A stretch of 64,000 nt of DNA from an uncultured Caldilineales bacterium (GTDB lineage Bacteria > Chloroflexota > Anaerolineae > JAAEKA01): contig CALESQ010000076.1 in NCBI GenBank assembly GCA_937907455.1, positions 62,001 through 126,000 on the forward strand, written 5' to 3'. Position numbers and translations under genes: made by a program. The notes under the pieces are model-generated. The model was not told the origin of the DNA and ran no database searches. It was given only the letters and a program-made list of their open reading frames with translations. Positions 16,674 through 24,593 of the stretch are shown here, one piece after another (the stretch's first letter is position 1; every line of letters begins with the position of its first letter).

Positions 16674-17705
16674 ATGCAAAACTTCATGATTACCGGCGGC
16701 GCCGGCTTCATCGGCTCTAACTTTGTGCGCTATCTGCTCGACAAGTATCCTGATTACCGCGTAGTGGTTTACGACAAGCTGACCTACGCGGGCAACCTGG
16801 ATAACCTGCTGGATGTGCGCAATGATCCCCGTTATAGCTTTGTGCAAGGCGATATCTGCGATGCAGTGGCGGTAGATACGGCCATCCGTACTCATCACAT
16901 TGACACCATCGTTAACTTCGCTGCGGCGACCCATGTAGACCGCTCGCTGATGGAGCCGGACGAATTCCTGAAAACCGATGTTACCGGAACCTACGTGTTG
17001 TTGGAGGCTGCGCGCAGCCACGGCCTGGAGCGCTATCACCAGATCAGCACCGATGAGGTCTACGGACAGGTACTCATAGGCCGCTCCGGCGAGCAAGATC
17101 CGCTGCACACGCGCAGTCCTTACTCAGCCAGCAAGGCCAGCGGTGATCTGATGTGTCATGCTTATGCCATTAGCTTTGGCGTGCCGGTGACAATCACCCG
17201 TGGCTCCAACAACGTGGGGCCTTATCAATACCCCGAAAAGGTAGTGCCGCTCTTTGCCACCAATGCCATAGATGATCGCCCGCTGCCGATCTACGGTGAC
17301 GGGCGACAGATGCGCGACTATCAGTATGTGTTGGATCACTGCGAAGGCATTGATGCGGTGCTGCATCACGGCCAGTTAGGCGAGGTGTACAACGTGGGCA
17401 CCGGCAGCGAGATGTACAACATAGACATGGCGCATCTGGTTTTGGACACACTGGGCAAGCCGCACAGCCTGCTTCAGCCGATTACCGACCGCCCCGGCCA
17501 TGACCGGCGCTATGCGCTTGATGTCAGCAAGCTGGAGGCATTGGGCTGGCACAGCCGTCATTCCTGCGAAGACGCCATTCGCGCCACAGTGCGTTGGTAT
17601 GCCGCCAACGAGTGGTGGTGGCGCAAGATCAAAAGTGGTGAGCATTACCAGGCGTATTACCACCGCCAGTACGCCGGGCGCGAGGTTGGCGGCAGCCCGC
17701 TGTAA
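16674..17705 (+). CDS. rmlB: dTDP-glucose 4,6-dehydratase
   Basis: Converts dTDP-glucose to dTDP-4-keto-6-deoxyglucose using bound NAD. Rossmann motif GGAGFIGSNFVRY is at the start. The catalytic set is STDEVYG and YSASKASGD (Tyr-x3-Lys), followed by RGSNNVGPYQYPEK. 343 residues, normal. The start at 16674 is preceded by AAAGGA at a good distance. No rmlC or rmlD follows here, so the final sugar is either made by genes elsewhere or is not rhamnose. Confidence 0.95.
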   Translation: MQNFMITGGAGFIGSNFVRYLLDKYPDYRVVVYDKLTYAGNLDNLLDVRNDPRYSFVQGDICDAVAVDTAIRTHHIDTIVNFAAATHVDRSLMEPDEFLKTDVTGTYVLLEAARSHGLERYHQISTDEVYGQVLIGRSGEQDPLHTRSPYSASKASGDLMCHAYAISFGVPVTITRGSNNVGPYQYPEKVVPLFATNAIDDRPLPIYGDGRQMRDYQYVLDHCEGIDAVLHHGQLGEVYNVGTGSEMYNIDMAHLVLDTLGKPHSLLQPITDRPGHDRRYALDVSKLEALGWHSRHSCEDAIRATVRWYAANEWWWRKIKSGEHYQAYYHRQYAGREVGGSPL

Positions 17706-17722
17706 AGGGTGCAGCGCACGCA

Positions 17723-17926
17723 ATGAGCGAATCGAAGCCCCGATCTATAGATCACGCGTTGGCAGCAAAGCGCGAAAATCGTCTGCTACTGGGAGTAGCT
17801 GCCGGTTTCGGCTGTTTGCTGCTGGTGTGTGCTGTTGGTGCGGCGCTGGTTTTCTTCCTGGCGTTGTATTGGACCCTGCAAGGCCAGCTTGGTCCCGCAG
17901 GTAGCTTGCTGCCGCCGCTGCTCTAA
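17723..17926 (+). CDS. Small single-span membrane protein, unknown
   Basis: 67 residues: a charged N-terminal segment (MSESKPRSIDHALAAKRENR), one hydrophobic span of about 25 residues (LLLGVAAGFGCLLLVCAVGAALVFFLALYW) and a short Pro-rich end. It lies 17 bases after rmlB and 25 before the peroxiredoxin. Composition fits the host background. I do not recognise a family; it could be spurious, but the topology is coherent. Confidence 0.55.
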   Translation: MSESKPRSIDHALAAKRENRLLLGVAAGFGCLLLVCAVGAALVFFLALYWTLQGQLGPAGSLLPPLL

Positions 17927-17951
17927 TTGCAAGACAAATGGAGTCATTGTC

Positions 17952-18419
17952 ATGTCAACCCCTCTGCAAGTGGGCGATCTGGCCCCTGATTTTACCCTGA
18001 CCAGCGACAGCGGCGAGCAGGTGGCGCTCTCGGCGCTGCGCGGCCGCCGCGTTGTCCTCTATTTCTATCCCAAAGACGACACACCGGGCTGCACGGCTCA
18101 GGCCTGCGGCTTTCGTGATGCCTATCCACAGATTGAAGAACGCAATGCCGTGGTGCTGGGTATCAGCCCTGACAGTGCCAGGTCGCATCAAAAGTTCAGA
18201 AGCAAATTTAATTTGCCTTTTACTTTGTTGGTAGATGAAGATCACGCCGTGGCGGAAGCCTATGGCGTGTGGGGCGAGAAGTCCATGTACGGCAAAAAAT
18301 ACATGGGCATTACCCGCAGCTCGTTTGTTGTGGATGAAGCCGGCCGGTTGGCCGATGTGCAGATCAAGGTGAGCCCGGCGGACAGCGTCGCCACGGCGCT
18401 GTCCGCGTTGGGCCTGTAA
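17952..18419 (+). CDS. bcp: Thioredoxin-dependent peroxiredoxin, Bcp/PrxQ type
   Basis: Reduces peroxides in the cytoplasm using thioredoxin. APDFTLTSDSGEQVALSALRG and YFYPKDDTPGCTAQACGFRD are diagnostic: the first Cys is the peroxidatic residue and the second, five residues later, the resolving one. 155 residues, normal for Bcp. The ATG at 17952 is the family start; the longer open frame overlaps the preceding small gene in another phase. Followed by a strong hairpin. Confidence 0.94.
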   Translation: MSTPLQVGDLAPDFTLTSDSGEQVALSALRGRRVVLYFYPKDDTPGCTAQACGFRDAYPQIEERNAVVLGISPDSARSHQKFRSKFNLPFTLLVDEDHAVAEAYGVWGEKSMYGKKYMGITRSSFVVDEAGRLADVQIKVSPADSVATALSALGL

Positions 18420-18423
18420 GTAG

Positions 18424-18454
18424 CACTGAGCCGACTCACTGAGTCGGCTCAGTG
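18424..18454. terminator. Hairpin between convergent bcp and the DUF4038 gene
   Basis: Perfect 12-bp stem CACTGAGCCGAC (18424-18435) with its complement (18443-18454) and a 7-base loop. No T-run follows on either strand, so it may work as a weak bidirectional terminator or a 3'-end protector. Confidence 0.5.
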
Positions 18455-18458
18455 GATT

Positions 18459-21446
18459 CTAGGGGGTAGGTGGGGCTGAGGCCAGCATTTGAATTTCAGC
18501 GGCTGACAGGGCGCGGGCATAGATGCGCAAATCATCAATCCGTCCGGGGAACAATTCCTGCGGCGTACCGGTGGAGTTGCTGTTCTGATTGCCGCCAATG
18601 TACACCGGCCGGGTTGTGTCTTTGGCAATTGCGCCTGTCAGCGAGCGCGATCCCGCTTGCACACCGTTGACGTACAGACGCATGAATGAACCATCGTAGA
18701 CACCCGCCACATGCAGCCATTGGCCGGTGGGCGCTGCGCCACCGTAAACAATCCCTGTGCCTGCGGTGGCAGAGTTGACGATCCAACCGTACTGGTTGTT
18801 GTAAAAGCCTAAGCCCCACTGATCAAGGTACGACGTGCTGTATTGGCGTGAGACGACCAGTGACCAGTTACTGACATTGCTGTTGCGATACACCCAGCCT
18901 ACTACGCTGATGGCGCTGCTGATGCTGTTCAGACTGGTTGAAGCTGGTGAGCGGCCATAGTCGTTTACTCCATCCAGTTGGATCGCACCGCTGCCAGGGC
19001 CATTGGTCCAGACGGGACCGTTGTACCACGTGATCGTGTTGGCATTACCAGAGCTATCCAGCGCAGTTGTTCCACTTCCTTGTTCCATACGCCACCAGGC
19101 GATCAAGTTAGCGGTTGTGGTTGTGGGTGTGGGTGTGGCGGTGGGGGCAACCGCTGTGGCCGTGGGTGTGGCGGTGGGGGCAACCGCTGTGGCGGTGTGC
19201 GTGGGCGTGGCGGTGGGGGCAACCGCTGTGGCGGTGTGCGTGGGCGTGGCGGTGGGGGCAACCGCTGTGGCGGTGTGCGTGGGCGTGGCGGTGGGGGCAA
19301 CCGCTGTGGCGGTGTGCGTGGGCGTGGCGGTGGGGGCAATCGCTGTGGCCGTGTGCGTGGGCGTGGCGGTGGGGGCAACCGCTGTGGCCGTGTGCGTGGG
19401 CGTGGCAGTAGGTGACGTGTTGGGTACTAACAGCCGCACATTGTCAATATAAAAAGTGGGCTTGCTGCTGCCAGTGTTCTCCTGCCAGGTGAGTCGAGCT
19501 ATCTGGGTGGGATTGCCCAGTTGCGACCAGGGCACCACGAACTGGGTCCATTGTCCTGCCGTTGGTGTGAAGATGATTTTGGGGCTGGCCACACCGCTAT
19601 CAGTTTGCTGGATGTGGAAATTCATGGAGCCACTGCCGGATACGCCGTATACCCAGAAGCTGATGCCAGTGTAAAGGGATGGGTTGACCAGGCTTTGCGA
19701 GCGCAGCGACAACCCTGCCCAACCTGTTGTATAGGTCAATGCGATGGATTGGGTGCCGCTTTGCACGGGCGTGATGTTAGCGAAGTTAATGGTGGTACCC
19801 CAGGACCAGCTTTGCCACCCTGCGGCCAATGCATCGCCGTAAACGATCACATCGGGGCTTGGCACGGGCGTAGGCGTAGCGGTGAAAGTCGGTCCCCCCG
19901 GGGTGTTGGTGGGCATTGCCGTGGGGGTAACAGTCGCCTCAGGTGTTGATGTGGGCGTGCTTGTGGCAACAGGCGTTGCAGTGGGCGTTGAGCCGGTTTG
20001 ACCCGGCGGCAGATAGCCCTTGCTGCTGTCATCGAGGATCAGCACCCAGTCATTGCCTAGACCGCTGCTGGGCGGTGTAAACAAGCGTGTGCCCGAATTG
20101 CTGTAGGTGCCCAGGTTTTGCACGCCGCCATCGCGCGGGTTGTACCAGTAGCCGGTGACAGTGCTGCCGCTGATGCGTCCCATATTCACCGAGAAGGGTT
20201 GCCCGGTGGCGCTGTAAACAAACAGATAGTCCGTGCCGCGCGTGGCCTGAATGCGGTTATCCCCGCTCAAGGCATTGGTGATGATCCCTTGATCGGGAAT
20301 ACGCACCAACTGCGGGCGAGAGATCATCAGCGCTTTAAGATATTGCATCTGCAGGGCGCCAGGCGCAGTAAGATCACCGAAATCGCCTACTCCGCTACCA
20401 GCCCACACATCATAATGCCCATAGGTGTGGCCGAAAGCGCCCGCGAAAACGTCCCAGTAGGCAATGGTGCGAATATCGGTAGCGGTGGCATAGCCGTTAC
20501 CTGCGTTGAAGCAGATGGGAATATTCTCATACATCGGCTCCGAATCCATCACCGGCTTGACAGGGGTGAGATTGTAGCTGCTGCTGATCAGATTCCACAC
20601 ATTGCTGCCTTTGCAGTGTCCAGTCTGCCAGGTGTTATAGTCAAGCCAGGCCGCGTTGTGAAACCAGGTAGCCGAAGTAGCATAGCCGCTGGGGTGATAG
20701 GTAAGCAGCACATCGTCAGGGTTGCCACCCGCGCCGTCAATAATGCCTTGCGCCATGGCCGCCCAGCCGTCAATCTGCGCCTGGTTGTCGGGATCATAGT
20801 CACCGCCGAGCATCCAGATAACAGGCTTGTTGCCATAGCGCTGACCCAGGAAGTAGCCGTAGGTATAGCCTTTGCCACCTGAAAAAATGCCATTCGCCAT
20901 CCAGCTACCCCAGGCTGGCAGCATCACGGTGTACATGCCGAGTTGATAGGCGCGATCTACAATGTAGTCTACGTGGTCCCAATAGTCATACTGATAGGCA
21001 TCGTTTGGGTCCGATCCGGGCGTTATGTTGGGCTGCGTCGGGTCTGAGTTGATAAACATCACATCGCCGTGGCCGTTGGGGGTGGTAATGCTCCACCACA
21101 TCAGCACAGCCTGGGTTGCGGTAAACCCTTGCGCCGCCCGGGTGCTAAGGTAGTAATCAGCCTGGCTGCGGTTTGCGCCGTAGAACAGAGTCCACGCCTC
21201 ATCACCCAGGTAAAAAAACGGGTCGCCATTACTGGCTTTGACAAGATAGCGACCATTGGTAGACACTTGCAGGGTATAAGGTCCTGCAAACGCTGCAGAG
21301 CGCTCGTTGCTCACGGCTGGAAGAGAACCCTCTACCGGCCTTCCGGCCTGCGGCAATAAAACTGTCAGGAGCAGCAGCAGGCTAACCAGACGAACCCATA
21401 AGGAACGATAGGGCGATTGTAAACCCTGAGCATATTGAAAATACAT
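18459..21446 (-). CDS. Secreted DUF4038 (GH140/apiosidase-like) protein with CBM-like and LamG domains
   Basis: Large exported protein of 995 residues, probably a plant- or host-glycan-degrading enzyme. Order: signal peptide (about 15-38); DUF4038 catalytic barrel (NGRYLVKASNGDPFFYLGDEAWTLFYG through MDSEPMYEN); a collagen-binding-like beta domain (ATGQPFSVNMGRISG...); a Thr/Pro linker; a galactose-binding-like CBM domain (VYGDALAAGWQSWSW...FYIDNVRLL); a 13-residue repeat tract (PTATPTHTATAVA); and a C-terminal LamG domain (LIAWWRMEQGSGTTALDSSG). DUF4038 members include apiosidases acting on pectin side chains; the substrate here is not known. AAAGGAG sits 8 bases before the ATG. Confidence 0.9.
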   Translation of the reverse strand: MYFQYAQGLQSPYRSLWVRLVSLLLLLTVLLPQAGRPVEGSLPAVSNERSAAFAGPYTLQVSTNGRYLVKASNGDPFFYLGDEAWTLFYGANRSQADYYLSTRAAQGFTATQAVLMWWSITTPNGHGDVMFINSDPTQPNITPGSDPNDAYQYDYWDHVDYIVDRAYQLGMYTVMLPAWGSWMANGIFSGGKGYTYGYFLGQRYGNKPVIWMLGGDYDPDNQAQIDGWAAMAQGIIDGAGGNPDDVLLTYHPSGYATSATWFHNAAWLDYNTWQTGHCKGSNVWNLISSSYNLTPVKPVMDSEPMYENIPICFNAGNGYATATDIRTIAYWDVFAGAFGHTYGHYDVWAGSGVGDFGDLTAPGALQMQYLKALMISRPQLVRIPDQGIITNALSGDNRIQATRGTDYLFVYSATGQPFSVNMGRISGSTVTGYWYNPRDGGVQNLGTYSNSGTRLFTPPSSGLGNDWVLILDDSSKGYLPPGQTGSTPTATPVATSTPTSTPEATVTPTAMPTNTPGGPTFTATPTPVPSPDVIVYGDALAAGWQSWSWGTTINFANITPVQSGTQSIALTYTTGWAGLSLRSQSLVNPSLYTGISFWVYGVSGSGSMNFHIQQTDSGVASPKIIFTPTAGQWTQFVVPWSQLGNPTQIARLTWQENTGSSKPTFYIDNVRLLVPNTSPTATPTHTATAVAPTATPTHTATAIAPTATPTHTATAVAPTATPTHTATAVAPTATPTHTATAVAPTATPTHTATAVAPTATPTATAVAPTATPTPTTTTANLIAWWRMEQGSGTTALDSSGNANTITWYNGPVWTNGPGSGAIQLDGVNDYGRSPASTSLNSISSAISVVGWVYRNSNVSNWSLVVSRQYSTSYLDQWGLGFYNNQYGWIVNSATAGTGIVYGGAAPTGQWLHVAGVYDGSFMRLYVNGVQAGSRSLTGAIAKDTTRPVYIGGNQNSNSTGTPQELFPGRIDDLRIYARALSAAEIQMLASAPPTP
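19107..19430 (-). repeat. 39-bp in-frame minisatellite
   Basis: About six complete copies plus shorter ends of a 39-bp unit encoding PTATPTHTATAVA, within the DUF4038 gene. The near-identity of copies at the DNA level suggests recent expansion and probable length variation between strains. The GC-rich repeat creates long false open frames on the other strand. Confidence 0.9.
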
Positions 21447-21525
21447 GGGGAAGCTCCTTTCTGCATCAATGGCGATAAACAGATGTGTTTTTTTGCCTTG
21501 TTAAACGAACACTATTGATGCATAA

Positions 21526-21554
21526 AGTATATAGATGTTTCGATAATACACCAA
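21526..21554 (-). promoter_or_regulatory. Candidate promoter of the DUF4038 gene
   Basis: On the minus strand: TTGGTG, a 17-base spacer, TATACT (complements at 21549-21554 and 21526-21531). The leader would be about 70 bases. Confidence 0.5.
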
Positions 21555-21736
21555 TCTGCGCAAATGCTACGATATGTATTATCAGTCTTGTAGAATATAA
21601 ATATCTGAAAACCATACAAATTGTATAATAATATTATGTTTATAACGCATTGGTTTTGATACTCAAATCAAGTATTTTTAACGCAAGTGTGTGAAAATCA
21701 TTGCGAGTTTATTTGATCTGATTTGAAAATCCATCG

Positions 21737-21861
21737 GGTCGGTCCCTCCAGGGTGGTTCTCAATTTCCCGACTCTGCCCGTTCGTTTCATCTACGGTTGT
21801 GCCCCATCGCCGGACTCGGTCAGGAGATTGGAAACCATCCCGCAGGGACCGGCCGGAGCGG
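21737..21861. repeat. Dispersed GGTCAGGAGATTGG repeat, inverted pair
   Basis: The plus-oriented copy at 21811-21861 contains GGTCAGGAGATTGGAAACC and GGGACCGGCC. A diverged reverse copy at 21737-21780 (GGTCGGTCCC...CAATTTCCCGAC) faces it, so the pair could fold into one long hairpin. Related to copies at 14601, 39014 and 49986. Confidence 0.65.
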
Positions 21862-21886
21862 AGCAGCATGGTTCTCCATGAGAAAT

Positions 21887-21924
21887 AAAGACACGCCGTC
21901 GGAATCAACCGGCGGCGTGTCTTT
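21887..21924 (-). terminator. Intrinsic terminator of the RIO kinase gene
   Basis: AAAGACACGCCG (21887-21898) pairs with CGGCGTGTCTTT (21913-21924). On the minus strand the stem is followed by a T-rich TTTATTTC tract. Confidence 0.85.
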
Positions 21925-21942
21925 GCGGAATGAGGATGCGGC

Positions 21943-22893
21943 TTACAGGTCGTCGTTTTGGAATCGTTCCCAAAGCGCCTGTGTGTGAGCCGCAGCATTC
22001 AGCTTTACCCCGTAGGGCGCGAAGTATTGGGTCAACCGTTCGATGTCGCGCTGCAATAGCCTCAGCGCGTGGGGGTTTCTCAGCGCTATCACCGCCTGGG
22101 GAAAGTCAATCACCACCGCGCGCCCCTGCCAGTACAGCACATTGTACGCGGACAGGTCACCATGCACGCGGTTTTGGCGAAGCATTAACTCGACATGCCA
22201 TAGCAGCCGCTCGAACAGGGGCTGCGCTTCGTTTGACTCCAGCCGCGCACTACTCAGCGTCGGCGCGGGCTGGTTTACCTCGCCGAAGTATTCCATCAGG
22301 ATCGTATTGCCCAGATGTCCGATGGGACGCGGCACATCCGCTCCCGCGGCGTGCAGCGCGCGTAACATCGCATATTCATGCTCGATCCAGGAAAAGGTTG
22401 CGGCTTCGCGGCCAAAGTCGGTCTTCTGCGCGATAGCACGCTTCAGGCGGGTGTTGCGTACCACGCCTTTGCCCTCTTCATCCAGCAGCAAGCGCCCTTC
22501 TTTGTAGATGGCGTCGTTGCGCAAGGTGCGATGCGCCTGCGGGCGGTAGATTTTAGCTGCAATCAGCTCCATGCCGGTGCTGGGATGCGCCCGGCAGCAG
22601 TAGACATTCGCTTCTTTGCCGCCCTTCACACGCGCCAGCACGTCACTGATCACATTGTCGCGATAGAAATCGGTCAGTGCCGCTTGCAGCAGGCGTTGTT
22701 CACTCTCGCCCACCACCAGCGTCGTGGTCAGATCATCGTCGCCATCCAGTTGTTCGATGATTTCATGGGGCAGAGTTGGCTTGGGTCGTGTCGCTGCTGG
22801 TCGTCGCGCGGTTCGGGCCTGCCGATGCGTCCTGCGATCCTGCGGCAGATAATGACCGAAATCGTCATGGTCATCGTATGCTGACAAATTCAT
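21943..22893 (-). CDS. RIO-type atypical serine/threonine kinase
   Basis: Protein kinase of the RIO family, known for roles in ribosome maturation in archaea and eukaryotes; bacterial roles are poorly defined. Of 316 residues, about the first 45 are basic and disordered. Then come the flexible P-loop VKGGKEANVYC, the lysine strand LIAAKIYR, the hinge ILMEYFGE, the catalytic loop VHGDLSAYNVLYW with Asp and Asn, and the metal-binding VIDFPQA. All catalytic residues are present, so it should be active. It is divergent from an S1-domain RNA-binding protein, which fits a translation-related role. Upstream lies a regulated leader with a 23-codon mini-ORF (see 22996-23067). Confidence 0.92.
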   Translation of the reverse strand: MNLSAYDDHDDFGHYLPQDRRTHRQARTARRPAATRPKPTLPHEIIEQLDGDDDLTTTLVVGESEQRLLQAALTDFYRDNVISDVLARVKGGKEANVYCCRAHPSTGMELIAAKIYRPQAHRTLRNDAIYKEGRLLLDEEGKGVVRNTRLKRAIAQKTDFGREAATFSWIEHEYAMLRALHAAGADVPRPIGHLGNTILMEYFGEVNQPAPTLSSARLESNEAQPLFERLLWHVELMLRQNRVHGDLSAYNVLYWQGRAVVIDFPQAVIALRNPHALRLLQRDIERLTQYFAPYGVKLNAAAHTQALWERFQNDDL

Positions 22894-22936
22894 GGGTAAG
22901 GGAAACTCCTCAAATCGTCCATTTTCAGAATCAAAA

Positions 22937-22972
22937 CGGCCACGGAGAACGCGTCGTGCGCTGCCGTGGCCG
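22937..22972 (-). terminator. Attenuator-like hairpin between mini-ORF and RIO kinase gene
   Basis: CGGCCACGG (22937-22945) pairs with CCGTGGCCG (22964-22972). On the minus strand it is followed by TTTTGATT. It lies after the mini-ORF stop and before the kinase ATG, so it could end a short transcript or be conditionally read through. Confidence 0.5.
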
Positions 22973-22995
22973 CCGAAAACGGAGGATGCGAGGAA

Positions 22996-23067
22996 TTAAC
23001 CTCGTGGGGAACACCAGGCGCACGCGCAAAAAACAGCCCATTGAGCAAAGCTATTCACTTGAGACAT
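22996..23067 (-). CDS. 23-codon Cys/Trp-rich mini-ORF (possible leader peptide)
   Basis: ATG at 23067 preceded by AAAGGAGG with a 10-base spacer, the best ribosome-binding site in the region. The peptide ends AVFCACAWCSPRG and contains three Cys and two Trp. It sits between a strong minus-strand promoter (23113-23141) and a terminator-like hairpin (22937-22972), with the RIO kinase gene beyond. It may be a leader peptide that senses translation, or a small peptide gene in its own right. No family recognised. Confidence 0.5.
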   Translation of the reverse strand: MSQVNSFAQWAVFCACAWCSPRG

Positions 23068-23112
23068 GTTGCACGTGCCTCCTTTACAAGAGATTTAAGA
23101 TAAGACAGAACA

Positions 23113-23155
23113 ACTATAACGCATAGCCTCTGATTCGTCAAATCAGAGGCTATGC
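23113..23155 (-). promoter_or_regulatory. Promoter overlapped by a 15-bp perfect palindrome (operator candidate)
   Basis: On the minus strand TTGACG (23136-23141) is followed by a 17-base spacer and TATAGT (23113-23118). A perfect inverted repeat, GCATAGCCTCTGATT (23121-23135) and its complement (23141-23155) with loop CGTCA, covers the -35 box and most of the spacer. No T-run follows it on either strand, so an operator is more likely than a terminator. Confidence 0.65.
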
Positions 23156-23375
23156 TGCCTGTGTAAGCAGTGGTATCAGTACTTTTGGATGATTTGCACC
23201 TTGAGTGTCGGCGGTATGGTGAGTAGGTGGTTTTGGTAGCAACATTCAGCACGCTGAGTGAGCCACGCAGTGCGTTTCTCATCTGCAGCGCCAAAGTCGA
23301 ATGTCCTGCTCAACCAGTCGCACGGTTGTGAGCAGGCGCGAACCTGTGCCGTTGCTGCAAACAGTGATATGAGGC
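23156..23375. other. Intergenic stretch between divergent promoters, nothing recognised
   Basis: About 220 bases between the RIO-side promoter and the S1-gene promoter. A minus-strand frame of 71 codons (23176-23391) exists but overlaps the S1 promoter, lacks a good ribosome-binding site and matches nothing I know. Confidence 0.5.
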
Positions 23376-23403
23376 TTGACAAGCCTTCCAAACTTCATAT
23401 AAT
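23376..23403 (+). promoter_or_regulatory. Consensus promoter of the S1-domain gene
   Basis: TTGACA (23376-23381), 16-base spacer, TATAAT (23398-23403): both boxes are perfect. High constitutive expression is expected, as for a ribosome-associated protein. Confidence 0.85.
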
Positions 23404-23453
23404 TGTGCAAAATATCTCGACCGTTAAGATTTGTTGGAGAGGAAGGGCGTCGT

Positions 23454-24515
23454 ATGATGCACGATTTTGATGATACAGGAAACCATGACCGAAAAACAGC
23501 CCAATCCGGTTATGGAGCCGCAGTACAGGATGACTATTGGCAGGCCCTGCTTGATCAGGGCGAAGTAACTGGCTTGAACGAGCCGCCTCCGTGGGTTGGC
23601 AACGGCCATACCCATGCAATGGCCGAAGAAGACGACTACAACGAGGATAAGAACGATTGGCAGCGTGCTGAAGCCTTATTTGATCAGCGCGAATGCTGCT
23701 TCCTGAATATAGTCGGCTACAATCGTGGCGGCCTGCTGGTGAAGTTTGGCAACATCACCGGCTTTATCCCCAGCTCGCATTTGGTAGATTTCCCCGGCAT
23801 TGTTGACCCCTACGAACGGGAAGATGCGCTGAAACAGCGCGTTGACACCGAGCTGAAGTTGCAAATCATTGAAATTGATCGCCACCAGACCCGGCTGATC
23901 CTGTCTGAGCGCATTGCGCGCGAGGCAGAGCGCGGCGAAAGCCTGTTTGGGCGCATCAACGCTGGCGACATCCTTAGCGGGCGCGTCAGCAACCTACGCC
24001 GTTTCGGCGCGTTTGTAGACCTCGGCGGCTACGAGGGCCTGATCCACATCTCCGAGTTGTCATGGGGCCGCGTCAACCACCCCGGTGATGTAGTGCGCCC
24101 CGGCGACGAAGTGCAGGTCTATGTGCTTGACGTGGATCCTCAAGAGCGTAAAATTCAACTCAGCCTGAAATATCTGCAATCAGACCCCTGGCAAAACGTG
24201 TTGGAGCGTTTCCATGCCGGTGATGTGGTAGAAGGTCAGGTTACCAACGTGGTCAGCTTCGGCGCATTTATCCGTTTAGACGAAGGCATTGAGGGCCTGA
24301 TCCACATTTCCGAGCTGGCTGAAGGCACCTTCCTTCACCCCCGCAACGTGTTGCGCGAAGGCCAGCGCGTGGAGGTGAAAGTGCTGGGCGTGGAGTTAGA
24401 AAACCGGCGCATCGGTCTCAGCCTGCGCCAGGCCCATCCACCGCAGCGTATTGTCTGGCCGTCTCCGGCGCAATCTCCGGTGTTTTTCGCGGCCAGCCCC
24501 GACCCCGGGTTTTAG
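23454..24515 (+). CDS. S1 RNA-binding domain protein (ribosomal protein S1-like)
   Basis: RNA-binding protein with three S1 domains: about residues 80-145 (NRGGLLVKFGNITGFIPSSHL), 170-240 (LSGRVSNLRRFGAFVDLGGYEGLIHISELSW) and 255-325 (VEGQVTNVVSFGAFIRLDEGIEGLIHISEL). This matches the short S1 homologues of Chloroflexota, Actinobacteria and Firmicutes, which act in translation initiation or RNA turnover. The N-terminal 60 residues are acidic. Start at 23454 (ATGATG) is preceded by GGAGAGGAAGG at 8 bases; the upstream part of the frame overlaps the promoter. 353 residues. It ends in a strong terminator. Confidence 0.92.
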   Translation: MMHDFDDTGNHDRKTAQSGYGAAVQDDYWQALLDQGEVTGLNEPPPWVGNGHTHAMAEEDDYNEDKNDWQRAEALFDQRECCFLNIVGYNRGGLLVKFGNITGFIPSSHLVDFPGIVDPYEREDALKQRVDTELKLQIIEIDRHQTRLILSERIAREAERGESLFGRINAGDILSGRVSNLRRFGAFVDLGGYEGLIHISELSWGRVNHPGDVVRPGDEVQVYVLDVDPQERKIQLSLKYLQSDPWQNVLERFHAGDVVEGQVTNVVSFGAFIRLDEGIEGLIHISELAEGTFLHPRNVLREGQRVEVKVLGVELENRRIGLSLRQAHPPQRIVWPSPAQSPVFFAASPDPGF

Positions 24516-24548
24516 TCGCTTTTCTACGGCTTTTATCTTCGCCATTTC

Positions 24549-24584
24549 AGCCCAGCGGCGCACTTTGCCCGCTGGGCTGTTTTT
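24549..24584 (+). terminator. Intrinsic terminator of the S1-domain gene
   Basis: AGCCCAGCGG (24549-24558) pairs with CCGCTGGGCT (24569-24578), followed by GTTTTT. Its end is only 10 bases before the ftsK ATG. Confidence 0.9.
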
Positions 24585-24593
24585 CCTGCCACC

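Larger units (their letters stand above)
21447..21942. other. Intergenic region between DUF4038 and RIO kinase genes
   Basis: Bases 21480-21710 are strikingly AT-rich and hold the DUF4038 promoter. Bases 21737-21861 hold an inverted pair of dispersed repeats. Bases 21887-21924 hold the RIO kinase terminator. No coding frame is supported. Confidence 0.7.

Noticed and set aside
18978..19452. Gly- and Val-rich frames opposite the DUF4038 gene
   Set aside because: They are antisense readings of the 39-bp minisatellite.
23121..23155. 15-bp palindrome as a terminator
   Set aside because: No T-run on either side, and it covers a promoter's -35 and spacer, so operator is the better call.
23176..23391. 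71-codon minus-strand frame
   Set aside because: Overlaps the consensus promoter of the S1-domain gene and has no ribosome-binding site or family.
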